From a virus, in the IMG/VR virus record IMGVR_UViG_3300006919_000625, positions 1 through 20,223 of that record: 20,223 bases of DNA, one strand, 5' to 3'. The first letter of the stretch is position 1; each line of letters starts with the position of its first letter. The translations under genes and the position numbers were made by a program. Shown here one piece after another: positions 5,286-13,773 of this stretch. The notes beneath the pieces were generated by a model. The model saw only the letters and a program-made list of their open reading frames with translations. It ran no database searches and was not told the origin of the DNA.

Positions 5286-5773
5286 CACTTAACGAAAAAG
5301 AACAAGAGTACTGTCAAAAGATAGGGTCTGATAGATATAATTTATGCAGACAACAAGGTCTTAAACAGTTAAGGATTGACGACTCACCGCTAGATGTAGA
5401 AACACTAGGAGTAGAGGGAGAGTTTGTCTTTGCCAAGGTGTTTGGGTTTGACTACCCCACGGCAGAGGGCGCTGATGGTGGTGTGGACTTCGAGGAAGGA
5501 GGTCTGACCATAGATGTTAAAGCTGCATCTCAAGAGCATTACAATCTCATTTTCAGAAGTTTAGAGTCGTTTAAGTCTGATACCGCTGTCCTCGTGGTCA
5601 AAGTCTCAGATAACACCTTGAGGCTTGTAGGTGTAATCTCTAGGAAGAAGTTTGAAGAGATAGCAGGAAACATGCCGAGCAGACCGGAAAGCTACATCGT
5701 CAAACAAAAAGATTTATTTCCTCTCAAGAACCTATGGGATGAGATAGGCAAGCGGAGATTTAAGAATGGATGA
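5276..5773 (+). CDS. PD-(D/E)XK-like putative nuclease
   Basis: The 165-aa protein contains GVEGEFVFAKVFG (residues 45-57, with conserved-type Glu47/Glu49), AEGADGGVDF (63-72) and LTIDVKAAS (77-85, Asp80-x-Lys82). This order of an acidic helix, an Asp on a strand and a D-x-K motif is the layout of restriction-endonuclease-fold nucleases. The second half (DTAVLVVKVSDNTLRLVGVI) continues the beta core. It could be a recombination, degradation or restriction-type nuclease. ATG 5276 is preferred over TTG 5261 because it overlaps the HNH stop by 10 bp as elsewhere in this operon. Family assignment is by motif only. Confidence 0.65.
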   Translation: MLVTLNEKEQEYCQKIGSDRYNLCRQQGLKQLRIDDSPLDVETLGVEGEFVFAKVFGFDYPTAEGADGGVDFEEGGLTIDVKAASQEHYNLIFRSLESFKSDTAVLVVKVSDNTLRLVGVISRKKFEEIAGNMPSRPESYIVKQKDLFPLKNLWDEIGKRRFKNG

Positions 5774-5993
5774 CGAGCTAGTATTTGTCTTTCAGATGAT
5801 GAGTCTTGACGAGCTAGACGACTGGGTTAATGAGTTCGTCACTGAGTCAGAAGGCAGGGATAGGAATGCTATCTGTACTATGACCTTCGCGATGGAGTCC
5901 ATGTATTCCTTCATCGCAGACAGCGAAGAAAGAATGAACGAGTACAAGATGTTTAAGTCACAGTTTAACCCCGAGCAGGAGTTGTTACATTGA
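5766..5993 (+). CDS. Hypothetical acidic protein, 75 aa
   Basis: The ATG overlaps the preceding stop by 8 bp. The protein is strongly acidic and helical (SLDELDDWVNEFVTESEGRD) with several Met and Phe residues. The acidity may hint at DNA mimicry or at binding a basic partner, but no known anti-restriction family is recognised. Its stop overlaps the TTG start of the DUF3310 gene. Confidence 0.6.
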   Translation: MDDELVFVFQMMSLDELDDWVNEFVTESEGRDRNAICTMTFAMESMYSFIADSEERMNEYKMFKSQFNPEQELLH

Positions 5994-6241
5994 AGTCTAC
6001 CGATTACCAAGTGGCAGGCGACCACTACAAGAAGCTAAAGATTCAACCAGTAGAGTACATCCTGGCTAACAATCTAGGGTTCTGCGAAGGGGCTATCGTG
6101 AAGTACATCTCTCGATGGAGAGACAAGGGGGGAGTCGAGGACTTGCGGAAGATTAAGCAGTTCTGTGAGTTCTTGATTGAAGAGGAGTTAAAGAACAAGC
6201 CCCTCCCCACGATGGAGGAGAGGCGTTTGCCGAGGGGTTAA
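5990..6241 (+). CDS. DUF3310 protein (possible nucleotide kinase-like phage protein)
   Basis: The 83-aa product carries the DUF3310 signature: YQVAGDHYKKLKIQPVEYIL (about residues 6-25), then GFCEGAIVKYISRWRDKGG (about 30-48), then EDLRKIKQFCEFLIE. The family is common in phages and is sometimes annotated as a nucleotide kinase, without good proof. The start is TTG at 5990, with AGGAG (5977-5981) upstream and a TTGA overlap with the previous stop. It is the last gene of the rightward operon, and its stop directly abuts the stop of the leftward operon. Confidence 0.85.
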   Translation: MKSTDYQVAGDHYKKLKIQPVEYILANNLGFCEGAIVKYISRWRDKGGVEDLRKIKQFCEFLIEEELKNKPLPTMEERRLPRG

Positions 6242-8695
6242 TTATTGCTGTTGAGATTTCCACGCAGCTTCAATAACGTTAAAATATTCTCCGCTTGCTT
6301 TCTTGAAGTTTTCCAATTCTCCTTTAGCTGCAAGCTGTCTGTAAAGAGCAGCCTTGGCTGAAGGAGTTCCTGTTCTAGCAATTCTCATTTTTTCTGATAG
6401 ATCAAGTTTAGCAGCGTCTTGCCTTGCGCTTTCTATCTGGGCAGATCGTGATACAGCCGAAGTTGCAGGCTCAATTTTTTGCAGTCCCTGAGCAATAGAT
6501 TTTTGCGCTTGAGTTTGACCTGCAAGTATTAACTGTCCAGTTTCACTTCCTAAAAATCTTCCAAGCGGAGCTAAAGAGGCTAGACTTATAATTCCTCCTA
6601 TTCCTCCTCCTGTAAAAAATCCTCCTGCTGCCGCCATAGACGCATATAAATAAGCAGGTCTTCCTTCTTTCGGGCTAACAGAAGGCATCAAGTCCTTAAC
6701 TTTTTTAAGTTGATCTAAGTCTTTTGTTAATTTCACCTGTACGTCATTATACTCTTGAACAACGTCATCCATTCCGCTTAACTGTGCTTGTGTTTGTTTT
6801 TTTGCTAAAGCCTTTGCCTCTCCCTCTAGCACCCCTACAGCAGAAGCTATTTTTGCTTTTTGCAATCTAGCCGATGATTCTGCTGCTTTTTGTGTCAAAG
6901 ATTTTACTTTTGAGGAGTAATCATTTAACTCGTTAGCTTCTTTATATAATACTCCTTTTCCTGCCGCAAATTGTCTAGTTCCAAGATTTTTGCTTAAAGA
7001 TGAAAGCCATTCTTTTGCGCTAAACGCTCCTTTCGCACCTGACCTAGAGGCAGCAGATACAGCATCCCTTAAGGAAACAAAGTGCTTATAATTTTTTATA
7101 TCTGAGTCAAATTTTATTCTGTCTGACGGATTTAATTTAGCACGAACAGTCTCATTTACTTGATCTAAAATTTTTCTGTTTACTAAAGAGATGCCAGCTT
7201 GTCTTGGATTCTCGAATGAAACTGATTTTGAGCTAATTTTATTACGCAAAGATAAAATATCTTCTCCAGAAATCCAACCCTGCTTATTAGTATTTCTTTC
7301 TAAAAAAGAACCTATCGCAGTATCTACGTCTTTTTTACTTAGCCCGTAAAGATCAAACGCATCATCAAGCTCTTTTGCAACTTTGGCTTGCATCTGATCA
7401 ATAAATTGAGTTTTATTAATTTGAAAACTTTTTCTATTTACTACTTCAAATCCTTTAGAAGTCCAGTTATCAGAAAGCTCAGAAAAAGCCTCATTTACAT
7501 TTTTCTTACTAAGAATAGATGCTTCAGTTTTTTTACTAATAGAAGAAGGCAAAGATAAAGTAAAGGCTTTTTTACGGAACTCATTCTCAGCACTTATAAC
7601 AGATTGATTAAGTTTTTGAGTTCTTGCCGTTAAAGCCACATTTCTTCTATCTATTATTTTTGCCTCGGCATTTGCAGTAGCTTCTTTTACTCCCTTTAAT
7701 TGCAAATCTTCATTTTTTTTCAAAAGAGCAGTAGAAAAATCTTCTTGATTCTTTAAATACTTAGTCATGCCAGATGTTTCTTTTATAAGATTCATTCTTG
7801 CCTGACCTTCTGCTACTTTTGTTTCAAATGGAGCTGCATATTTTTTGTTTTGCTGAGCTATCAATCCTCTTGCTACAGGAAGGTCTTTTACTATTCCTTT
7901 GTATATATTCTCTAAAGCCTTTCCGTCTTCTGACATTGAAAGACCTCTAAACCCTTCTTCTGTTCTTAGTTGTCTGGATACTCTTTGGTCTGAAGCAGCT
8001 CTTACTGCTTTACCAAGTCCTTTTAGCGCAACTCCTGTTGTCACTGAACTTATCATCCCGTCAATAGCAGACTGCCCTAGGTCTGCCCCTTGTTGAGAAT
8101 AACCAACTCCTGATAAAGCTCCAATAGCAGCCATTTCAGCGACAGGAGCTATAGGTGAAGAAAGAGCCGCTCCTCTTGATAAAACAGAAGAAACAGAAGC
8201 AGGAACTCCAGAGGCGACCTGAGATATTGCTTTTGTTGCTGTAGGAGCAGCAGAAGCGGCTCTTGACGCTAATGTAGTAGCGCCTCTCGCAATAGCTCCT
8301 CCAAATGGAGTTACGGCAAGACCTCCTGCTAAATTTAAAGCTAAAGAAGCTTCTGGAAATTTTTCTTGGTAAGCATTTCTTTCAGCCTCCATTTCCATGA
8401 CTGTATTTTCATATAGAGAAGAATAGCTTTCAGTAGACCCTGTTGCCAATTTTGTTGCTGCGCTTACTGCCGAAGCTATTTCGTCAGAAAACCCAAAAGT
8501 AACGCCATCTAAAAACATCATGGCAGCCATCGTTGGGTCATCATACCAAGACTCATCTGACAAAACCGATCCGCTTAACAAAGCATTCATGCCTTCTGGT
8601 ACATATTGCTTGCGAGTTTCTTGTTGCTCGGTTGTGCCTCGAAGAATTGCTAACGTATCTCCAGTGGCATAAGTTTTTTTACTTTGCTCAGCCAT
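6242..8695 (-). CDS. Putative internal virion/DNA-ejection protein, 817 aa
   Basis: This is the last gene of the late operon. The N-terminal part has TFGFSDEIASAVSAAT followed by a helix with ERNAYQEKFPEASLALNLAG. I associate this pattern (FGF-DE, then EKFP-x-SL-x-LxG) with ejection or internal core proteins of podovirus-like phages. Long Lys/Ala/Glu-rich helical segments fill the middle. Two glycine-rich hydrophobic stretches (about residues 120-150 and 682-717) could insert into membranes. Such proteins leave the particle and form a channel across the cell envelope. The gene is very AT-rich (16 G+C in the 60 bases 7681-7740). Its ribosome binding site is weak. Confidence 0.65.
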   Translation of the reverse strand: MAEQSKKTYATGDTLAILRGTTEQQETRKQYVPEGMNALLSGSVLSDESWYDDPTMAAMMFLDGVTFGFSDEIASAVSAATKLATGSTESYSSLYENTVMEMEAERNAYQEKFPEASLALNLAGGLAVTPFGGAIARGATTLASRAASAAPTATKAISQVASGVPASVSSVLSRGAALSSPIAPVAEMAAIGALSGVGYSQQGADLGQSAIDGMISSVTTGVALKGLGKAVRAASDQRVSRQLRTEEGFRGLSMSEDGKALENIYKGIVKDLPVARGLIAQQNKKYAAPFETKVAEGQARMNLIKETSGMTKYLKNQEDFSTALLKKNEDLQLKGVKEATANAEAKIIDRRNVALTARTQKLNQSVISAENEFRKKAFTLSLPSSISKKTEASILSKKNVNEAFSELSDNWTSKGFEVVNRKSFQINKTQFIDQMQAKVAKELDDAFDLYGLSKKDVDTAIGSFLERNTNKQGWISGEDILSLRNKISSKSVSFENPRQAGISLVNRKILDQVNETVRAKLNPSDRIKFDSDIKNYKHFVSLRDAVSAASRSGAKGAFSAKEWLSSLSKNLGTRQFAAGKGVLYKEANELNDYSSKVKSLTQKAAESSARLQKAKIASAVGVLEGEAKALAKKQTQAQLSGMDDVVQEYNDVQVKLTKDLDQLKKVKDLMPSVSPKEGRPAYLYASMAAAGGFFTGGGIGGIISLASLAPLGRFLGSETGQLILAGQTQAQKSIAQGLQKIEPATSAVSRSAQIESARQDAAKLDLSEKMRIARTGTPSAKAALYRQLAAKGELENFKKASGEYFNVIEAAWKSQQQ

Positions 8696-8709
8696 AACTT
8701 TGCACCGCT

Positions 8710-10245
8710 TTAATTAATAGATTCAATTTTCAATTCAGTAATAGGCTCTTCAGTATACCAATTCTCTTGCCCGTCTTGACTTATTTCTCTGAAGTATATT
8801 CTTCCATTTAATACTTTAACATCTTGGTATGTTGATAAGTTAGTGTTAAGTCTAACTGGTAGATTTGATTCAGCCCCAAGCTCTATTGCTAAGAAGTTTG
8901 TATAATGATTTTCAATCTTTTGCAAAGCATCTAAAATCAATTCAGGGTCTTGTAAATTATTCAAAGAAGCTACTGTTGATTTCAGTAATGCCAATTCTCT
9001 ATCTGATACGTTGCCTAAAGCGCCGCCTGTTTTTGATCTTCTTCTCATTAACTCTAGCCTATCAAAAGCCAAATTTGCTTCTAAAGGCTCAATAACGGCG
9101 TTAAGATTTCTTTGAGGTTGCAAAAACAAAGCTTCAACAGGAGCAGAGCCAAGAGATTTGATAAGCTCTGGCACTTGCCCTGCAGCTCTTGAGCTATTTT
9201 CTAGTATATCTCTAGCCTTATAAATTGCAGATATGTTGTTTTCATATTTAGAAAGAGCAGAAAGCCCTTCTTCATAAGGAACAGCCCCATAAGTTTTTCT
9301 TGTTGCGCTTGTTTGAGGTTCAGGCGTAGCCTGTTGAGGCTGCAATATTGCAGGAGGCTCTGCATTTGGATCAATTTCGCCTTGCTCGCTTATAGTGCCT
9401 TGACCTGCAATTGTAGAAGAAACAGTCTGCCCTGAAATTAATCTTGGCAAATCACTAGCAGCAACATTAATAGCTACTGGATTGTTTGGGTCAGCCGTTA
9501 ATCCGACTACTCTTTGAACTCCGTTAGCATCTGTAGTTTGTATCCAATTTTGAATTCTTAAATCTTCAACAGGCTCAGTTTCACCAGTTGAAGTGTTTAA
9601 AATTCTTCCTCCATTTACAACAGACCACCTAGTCTGATTATTTCTTTCATTTTGAGCAAGAGCGTTCATTACTTGTTCTGCTGACAATTGCCTTCTTAAG
9701 AACATATTTCCAAGAAGAGGGTCTTTTTCCATAATTGCTCTAGCAGTTGTTTCTGCTCCTGCATTAGCTAAAGCCCTATCAGCAGCATTTTGTGTTAAAG
9801 CTTCTGTTTGAAGCTTTGCTTGTTCTAATTGTTGAGTTTGCAAGTCTCGTGACAGCTTTCTATCTTCAGCTTCTTTTGTTTTCTGAGCCGCAGCTTGACG
9901 CAGAGCAGCAGCGCGAACAGGATCAATAGACTGCAAAGCCTGGGCAGCTTGTAACAAGCTATCAGGATTCTCAGGGTCTAAGTCCTTAAGTTGTTCTGCC
10001 ATCTTCTCCCCAGTAGTCCGAGGATCAATGCCAATCATAGGCTGCACTGCCCTGCGGAGGTCTTCCTGACGCTGTACGCCAAGCTGACCTGCTACCTGAG
10101 CAAGAGGGGCTAACGCTGCTGCACGACCGCGAAGACCTGATGACAAGAGCTGACCTTGTACCATGCCCTGTTGGAGTAGTTTTTGTTGACGCTGTTCAGG
10201 AGTATCAATGATGTCCGCGAACAGGCTTTGAATGTTTATAGCCAT
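8710..10245 (-). CDS. Putative internal virion/DNA-ejection protein, 511 aa
   Basis: The N-terminal third is Gln/Ala-rich and helical (QRQQKLLQQGMVQGQLL, AAALRQAAAQKTKEAEDRKL), typical of ejection or core proteins that unfold for passage through the tail. The middle has a beta-rich insert (about residues 205-255), a Pro/Gln linker follows, and a mixed C-terminal domain ends the protein. The start overlaps the upstream stop (TAATG) with GGAGG 9-10 bases away. Base composition changes sharply inside the gene near 9890: the first ~115 codons resemble the upstream structural genes, and the remainder resembles the AT-rich 817-aa gene. Confidence 0.6.
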   Translation of the reverse strand: MAINIQSLFADIIDTPEQRQQKLLQQGMVQGQLLSSGLRGRAAALAPLAQVAGQLGVQRQEDLRRAVQPMIGIDPRTTGEKMAEQLKDLDPENPDSLLQAAQALQSIDPVRAAALRQAAAQKTKEAEDRKLSRDLQTQQLEQAKLQTEALTQNAADRALANAGAETTARAIMEKDPLLGNMFLRRQLSAEQVMNALAQNERNNQTRWSVVNGGRILNTSTGETEPVEDLRIQNWIQTTDANGVQRVVGLTADPNNPVAINVAASDLPRLISGQTVSSTIAGQGTISEQGEIDPNAEPPAILQPQQATPEPQTSATRKTYGAVPYEEGLSALSKYENNISAIYKARDILENSSRAAGQVPELIKSLGSAPVEALFLQPQRNLNAVIEPLEANLAFDRLELMRRRSKTGGALGNVSDRELALLKSTVASLNNLQDPELILDALQKIENHYTNFLAIELGAESNLPVRLNTNLSTYQDVKVLNGRIYFREISQDGQENWYTEEPITELKIESIN

Positions 10246-11369
10246 TAGCTAGAGCCTCCACCTGTGTTAACCCAATTAAAAAAGTCATTCCATGTAGTTA
10301 CATCACCGGAAGGACTGGCGTTTTGTGCTGCTGTGCGATTACCCAAACTAGTTGCCGCTGTCGCAGCGTCAGTAATAAACGATAAAGGATTGTTGCTTCC
10401 CGAGGAGTTTTGTTGTCCTGTTTGCTCGCCCTTCAACAAATCAAACAGACCTTGGAACTGCTGCTGACGTAGAGCGTTGGCTAGCGCTGCGTAACCTAGC
10501 TGAGACTCTAGCGTAGACTCTGCAAGCTGAGTACCAAGACCTAGACCTGAAGACTGTAGCGCAGAGGCTATTCTTGAGGCTTCTAGCTGTGGCTCTAATG
10601 TCGCGAGTAGTTGTTGTTGTGGAGCGTAACCTGTTGGGATAGCTGACAGACCTAGCTCGCCAAGGAGTCCTAGTCTTGCTCGTGTCTCACCCAAACCCTG
10701 TAGAGTCTGCTGTGATTGTAGAGCCTGCTCCTGACGAGCCTGCTCCATAGCACTAACACCAAGACCTGCTTGCTGTTCTGCTATAGCCTTTTCTAAGGCC
10801 AACTGCTCAGGCGTACCGCCAAACATGGCAGTCCTAACCCCTAACCTACCCTGGCCTGCTAAACGCTCTTCTAGCCCTAACCTTGCACGTTCCTGCTCGG
10901 GTGTAAGAGTAGCCTGTAGGCGACCGAATATCTCCTGCTCGCGAGCAGCTCGTTGAGAAGGGTCTTGAGTCAGCATACCTATGACATTGGCTTGCTCCTC
11001 AGCTCTTGCCGCAGGGTCGCCCAACATGCCAAAGGCTTGAGTGCCAAAGCCTAAGAGGTTTTCCTGTAGCTTCTGCTCAGTAGGGCTAAGGGCTGTGCCT
11101 AAGCCTCTTTCACTCATGGTAGCTCTAGCCCCTGTAGGTGTAGTTACCGTGAAAGGCTTGAACTCAGACTGACGCTGTATCTCGCCTAAGATGCCGCCTT
11201 CATACTGAGGAACGGTAGGCTGACCAAAGACCGCAGCGACATCCCTTTCACCGAGCTTCTCGATGTCAGAGATAATCTTCTGTTGCGCGGCTGCACCGCC
11301 AATACCCGCTAAAAGATTCCCTGTTGAACTTCCGGGAATGCCTTTTAGATACTCCATTAATTCTTCCAT
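10245..11369 (-). CDS. Putative ejection/internal virion protein, 374 aa
   Basis: The protein is rich in Gln, Ala, Leu and Gly, with long helices (PEQERARLGLEERLAGQGRL, MEQARQEQALQSQQTLQGLG). It begins with a Gly-rich amphipathic segment (GNLLAGIGGAAAQQ) and ends with a Ser/Asn/Gly-rich tail. This makeup is usual for podovirus ejection proteins encoded directly after the tail-tube genes, but there is no catalytic motif and no transglycosylase Glu signature. The gene is linked to both neighbours by TAATG overlaps, and GGAGG precedes its ATG. It forms a three-gene block with the next two genes. Confidence 0.6.
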   Translation of the reverse strand: MEELMEYLKGIPGSSTGNLLAGIGGAAAQQKIISDIEKLGERDVAAVFGQPTVPQYEGGILGEIQRQSEFKPFTVTTPTGARATMSERGLGTALSPTEQKLQENLLGFGTQAFGMLGDPAARAEEQANVIGMLTQDPSQRAAREQEIFGRLQATLTPEQERARLGLEERLAGQGRLGVRTAMFGGTPEQLALEKAIAEQQAGLGVSAMEQARQEQALQSQQTLQGLGETRARLGLLGELGLSAIPTGYAPQQQLLATLEPQLEASRIASALQSSGLGLGTQLAESTLESQLGYAALANALRQQQFQGLFDLLKGEQTGQQNSSGSNNPLSFITDAATAATSLGNRTAAQNASPSGDVTTWNDFFNWVNTGGGSS

Positions 11370-11602
11370 TAGTAAGTACCTCCATCAATCGTGTCGAACG
11401 TAGACGTACCACTAACAACTAGGTTAGCCGCTGTTACTGTTCCTGTGAATGTTGGCGAAGCCGTGTCACTCTTAGTCGCTACGGCTACTGCGATTGCGTC
11501 AAATTCAGCTCCGACTTCAGAGCCTTTAACAACCTTGGCAGGGTTGCCGCTAACCAAAGCGTCCTTGGCTGCGAAGTTAGTAAGTTTGGTATAGTTAGAC
11601 AT
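11369..11602 (-). CDS. Small fibre-like structural protein, 77 aa
   Basis: The N-terminal half (FAAKDALVSGNPAKVVKGSE then VGAEFDAIAVAVATK) resembles the virion-anchoring start of tail fibres in T7-like and related phages. The SPTFTGTVTAANLVVSGT segment is the usual beta repeat of fibre shafts. The protein stops after one repeat, so it may be a mini-fibre, a tail-nozzle plug or a remnant of a longer fibre. It lies between the tail-tube gene and the ejection proteins, with TAATG junctions on both sides and an AAGGA ribosome binding site. Confidence 0.6.
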   Translation of the reverse strand: MSNYTKLTNFAAKDALVSGNPAKVVKGSEVGAEFDAIAVAVATKSDTASPTFTGTVTAANLVVSGTSTFDTIDGGTY

Positions 11603-13125
11603 TAGACTATCCTTCCCATCAGAGCTTGAATATCAATTTCCTGCAAGGCAATAGGGTTGCCTTCCACTGTGGTTTCAACACCTACCGAGACAACTGTTCC
11701 TTGCCCCGAAGCGTTGATCTTCTTGCGTTTAATCAATGCAATAGACGATGAATACTCAGCGTCTGTGTTGAATTCTGAGATGTTGTACTGAGCAACATTA
11801 GACTGAGGCAGTACATAGGCTTGCTTCCTGTAGTTACCTGAGAAGTCATACGCCCAATTGAGTACGACCGTGGCCTCAGCACCATCAAAGGTAGTGAGGT
11901 TAATCTTCTTTAAGAACTTTAGGCTTGACGTACTACCAAAGCTCAAGGGGTGACTGAAGTAACTTAGCTGATAGCTTGTACTGTTATCTTCGTACCCTGT
12001 GTACTCACCAATCCCATCTGCTACCCCGAGGTATAGCTCCTCAGAAGAAGTCTCCGCGAAGCAAAGAGGGTTGATATGCGACCAAGTAGTCGCCCTGAAA
12101 CTCCCATCCTGTAGGGGGAAACGTGTGTCAAAGGCATAGACCACACCTAATATTGGGAAGTTTAGTAACACAAACGCCTGTCGTGGCGAGTAGTGCATAC
12201 TGATATTCCCTGTCTCTGCCGCGAAGAGAGACTTAATATCATTGTTGACGTTCTTTGAGATGTCTCCAATAGGGGCTGACTTCTCTTGAATTGTCCTTGA
12301 CAAACTACGAACACCTGAGTCGTCTAGGAATATCAGGTCTTTACCCGTGGATACTAATGCGTCCCTACCTACACAGCCTACGTTAGAGATTGTATCAGAT
12401 AACGTCATACTAGCAGGGGAGTCAGCGCCCTCGTAGACAAGGATGGAGTTCCTGCCAAAGATGATCAGAAAGCCGTTATGAGCCGCCAGGGCTGTGATAA
12501 CGTCATACCCTGTAGGCCATACGTTAGTTACGTCTATCGAGCCTGACGAGCCTCCTGACCACGCTGTGCCGTCTAGCAGGTCAGACCAATAGATCGTAGA
12601 CTTGTCATCGTCAAAGTCTGCCACCCACATACGACCAAACGCAGCGATAGCTACATGCCCCTCGGGAGGAGTGCCTGTAGCGTGGGAGTGTGTAGACATT
12701 GGCACAACTACGCCCGTGTGGTCTGCATACACCAAAGGCTCATAGCCGCGTTGGAAGAAGTACATATGGTCGTTGAAGTTGACCATCTTCCAATTACTCT
12801 CTGTGATTGCGTAAGACGCAGGAGTCTCATCTACCATTGTGGTAGTGCCTGAGAATATCTTGTTGTTACCTGCTGAGAAGAAAGTCACATCCCCATCAGC
12901 AGCAACAAACTCGCCCATAGATTCTACGCCGTCAGACGAGCCAAGAAGATCGTTACCATTCAGGAGTTCATACCCCTTCCTTGCGGCAATACGACCTTCC
13001 TTGTCAATCACACAGTTATCCGCGACAGCAGAGAAACTTGCGTCCTGTGCTAACGGGGCATCTTGAGTGTTAATACCCGCAAAGCCCGGAGCGGTAATGG
13101 TGATACTTTGGAGTTGTTGTGCCAT
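11602..13125 (-). CDS. Tail tubular protein B/stabilisation-like tail protein, 507 aa
   Basis: The N-terminus (FAGINTQDAPLAQDASFSAV, then DNCVIDKEGRIAARKGYELL) is the characteristic opening of podovirus tail-nozzle or P22 gp10-like stabilisation proteins, followed by many beta strands suggesting a propeller body. Motifs such as HMYFFQRGYEPLVY, RMWVADFDDDKSTIYWSDL and HNGFLIIFGRNSILVY fit that fold. The product should form the distal tail tube under the adaptor encoded just upstream. The ATG directly follows the adaptor's stop codon, with GGTGG upstream. There are no membrane segments and no enzymatic motif. Confidence 0.75.
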   Translation of the reverse strand: MAQQLQSITITAPGFAGINTQDAPLAQDASFSAVADNCVIDKEGRIAARKGYELLNGNDLLGSSDGVESMGEFVAADGDVTFFSAGNNKIFSGTTTMVDETPASYAITESNWKMVNFNDHMYFFQRGYEPLVYADHTGVVVPMSTHSHATGTPPEGHVAIAAFGRMWVADFDDDKSTIYWSDLLDGTAWSGGSSGSIDVTNVWPTGYDVITALAAHNGFLIIFGRNSILVYEGADSPASMTLSDTISNVGCVGRDALVSTGKDLIFLDDSGVRSLSRTIQEKSAPIGDISKNVNNDIKSLFAAETGNISMHYSPRQAFVLLNFPILGVVYAFDTRFPLQDGSFRATTWSHINPLCFAETSSEELYLGVADGIGEYTGYEDNSTSYQLSYFSHPLSFGSTSSLKFLKKINLTTFDGAEATVVLNWAYDFSGNYRKQAYVLPQSNVAQYNISEFNTDAEYSSSIALIKRKKINASGQGTVVSVGVETTVEGNPIALQEIDIQALMGRIV

Positions 13126-13773
13126 CTATACCACCATAAATGTAGTTTCATCAGGGAAGCGGTTAGCGTCCATCGCAATAGCATCTGACAAAGCGGTAGA
13201 GGCTACAGCAAATTGCTCTGCTGCTGACTGACCGCCTGTCTCTCCTCTTTCCCGTAGAGCCATAGCGTAGGCCATCTGAACCACAGGGTTGTAGGGGACT
13301 TTGATCTTAGTAGAGTCTTCAGTAATAACACCCTGCCCTTTCGCAAGGTCAAACCGAAGGTTGTATATACCGTCAGGCTGAGGGTAGACCTTAACCTTGA
13401 GGTCGTCATTATCATCTACACCTGAGACGTAGTAACACACAGGAGTCCCCGAGGTGACATCTTGGTTGTAGTAGACGTTGTTAAAGAAAGCCGTAGTTTG
13501 TAAATCCATAAACCTGTTGGCTGTGTCATTGACTACGCCTTTAATCACACACTCCTGACCTGAGCCTGTGATGGAATACTCTGACGTCCCCGAGACTGTA
13601 GGGATAACCGTAGTCTCTCGAAGAGCAGCCCAATTCCATGAGTTTTCTACCGTCCTCTTCGCGTCATTTAAGAAGTCTCCAATCAATGCGGAGTAGTCAG
13701 ACTCTAGCGCGGTAGAGGCTTGGTCTTCACGCAATCTTCGTAGGACGTTATTGATTGCTTCAAGATATGTCAT
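13126..13773 (-). CDS. Head-tail adaptor/tail tubular protein A-like, 215 aa
   Basis: The protein begins MTYLEAINNVLRRLRE, followed by DYSALIGDFLNDAKRTVENS and WNWAALR. This is the helical N-terminus of tail tubular protein A (gp4/gp11-type adaptor) proteins, which form the dodecameric ring under the portal. A beta domain with VYPQPDGIYNLRFDLAKG and C-terminal helices (AMALRERGETGGQSAAEQFA) completes it. I chose ATG 13773, preceded by AGGAGG at 13779-13784, over the upstream ATG 13806, which lacks a good site. It overlaps the previous gene by 14 bp and is followed at once by the tail-tube-B-like gene, the standard order. Confidence 0.75.
   Translation of the reverse strand: MTYLEAINNVLRRLREDQASTALESDYSALIGDFLNDAKRTVENSWNWAALRETTVIPTVSGTSEYSITGSGQECVIKGVVNDTANRFMDLQTTAFFNNVYYNQDVTSGTPVCYYVSGVDDNDDLKVKVYPQPDGIYNLRFDLAKGQGVITEDSTKIKVPYNPVVQMAYAMALRERGETGGQSAAEQFAVASTALSDAIAMDANRFPDETTFMVV

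Noticed and set aside
6200-6237. CCCCT ... AGGGG pairing just before the convergent stops as a terminator
   Set aside because: The stem is 5 bp with a loop of about 28 bases and no U-tract on either side, so it is too weak to support a call.
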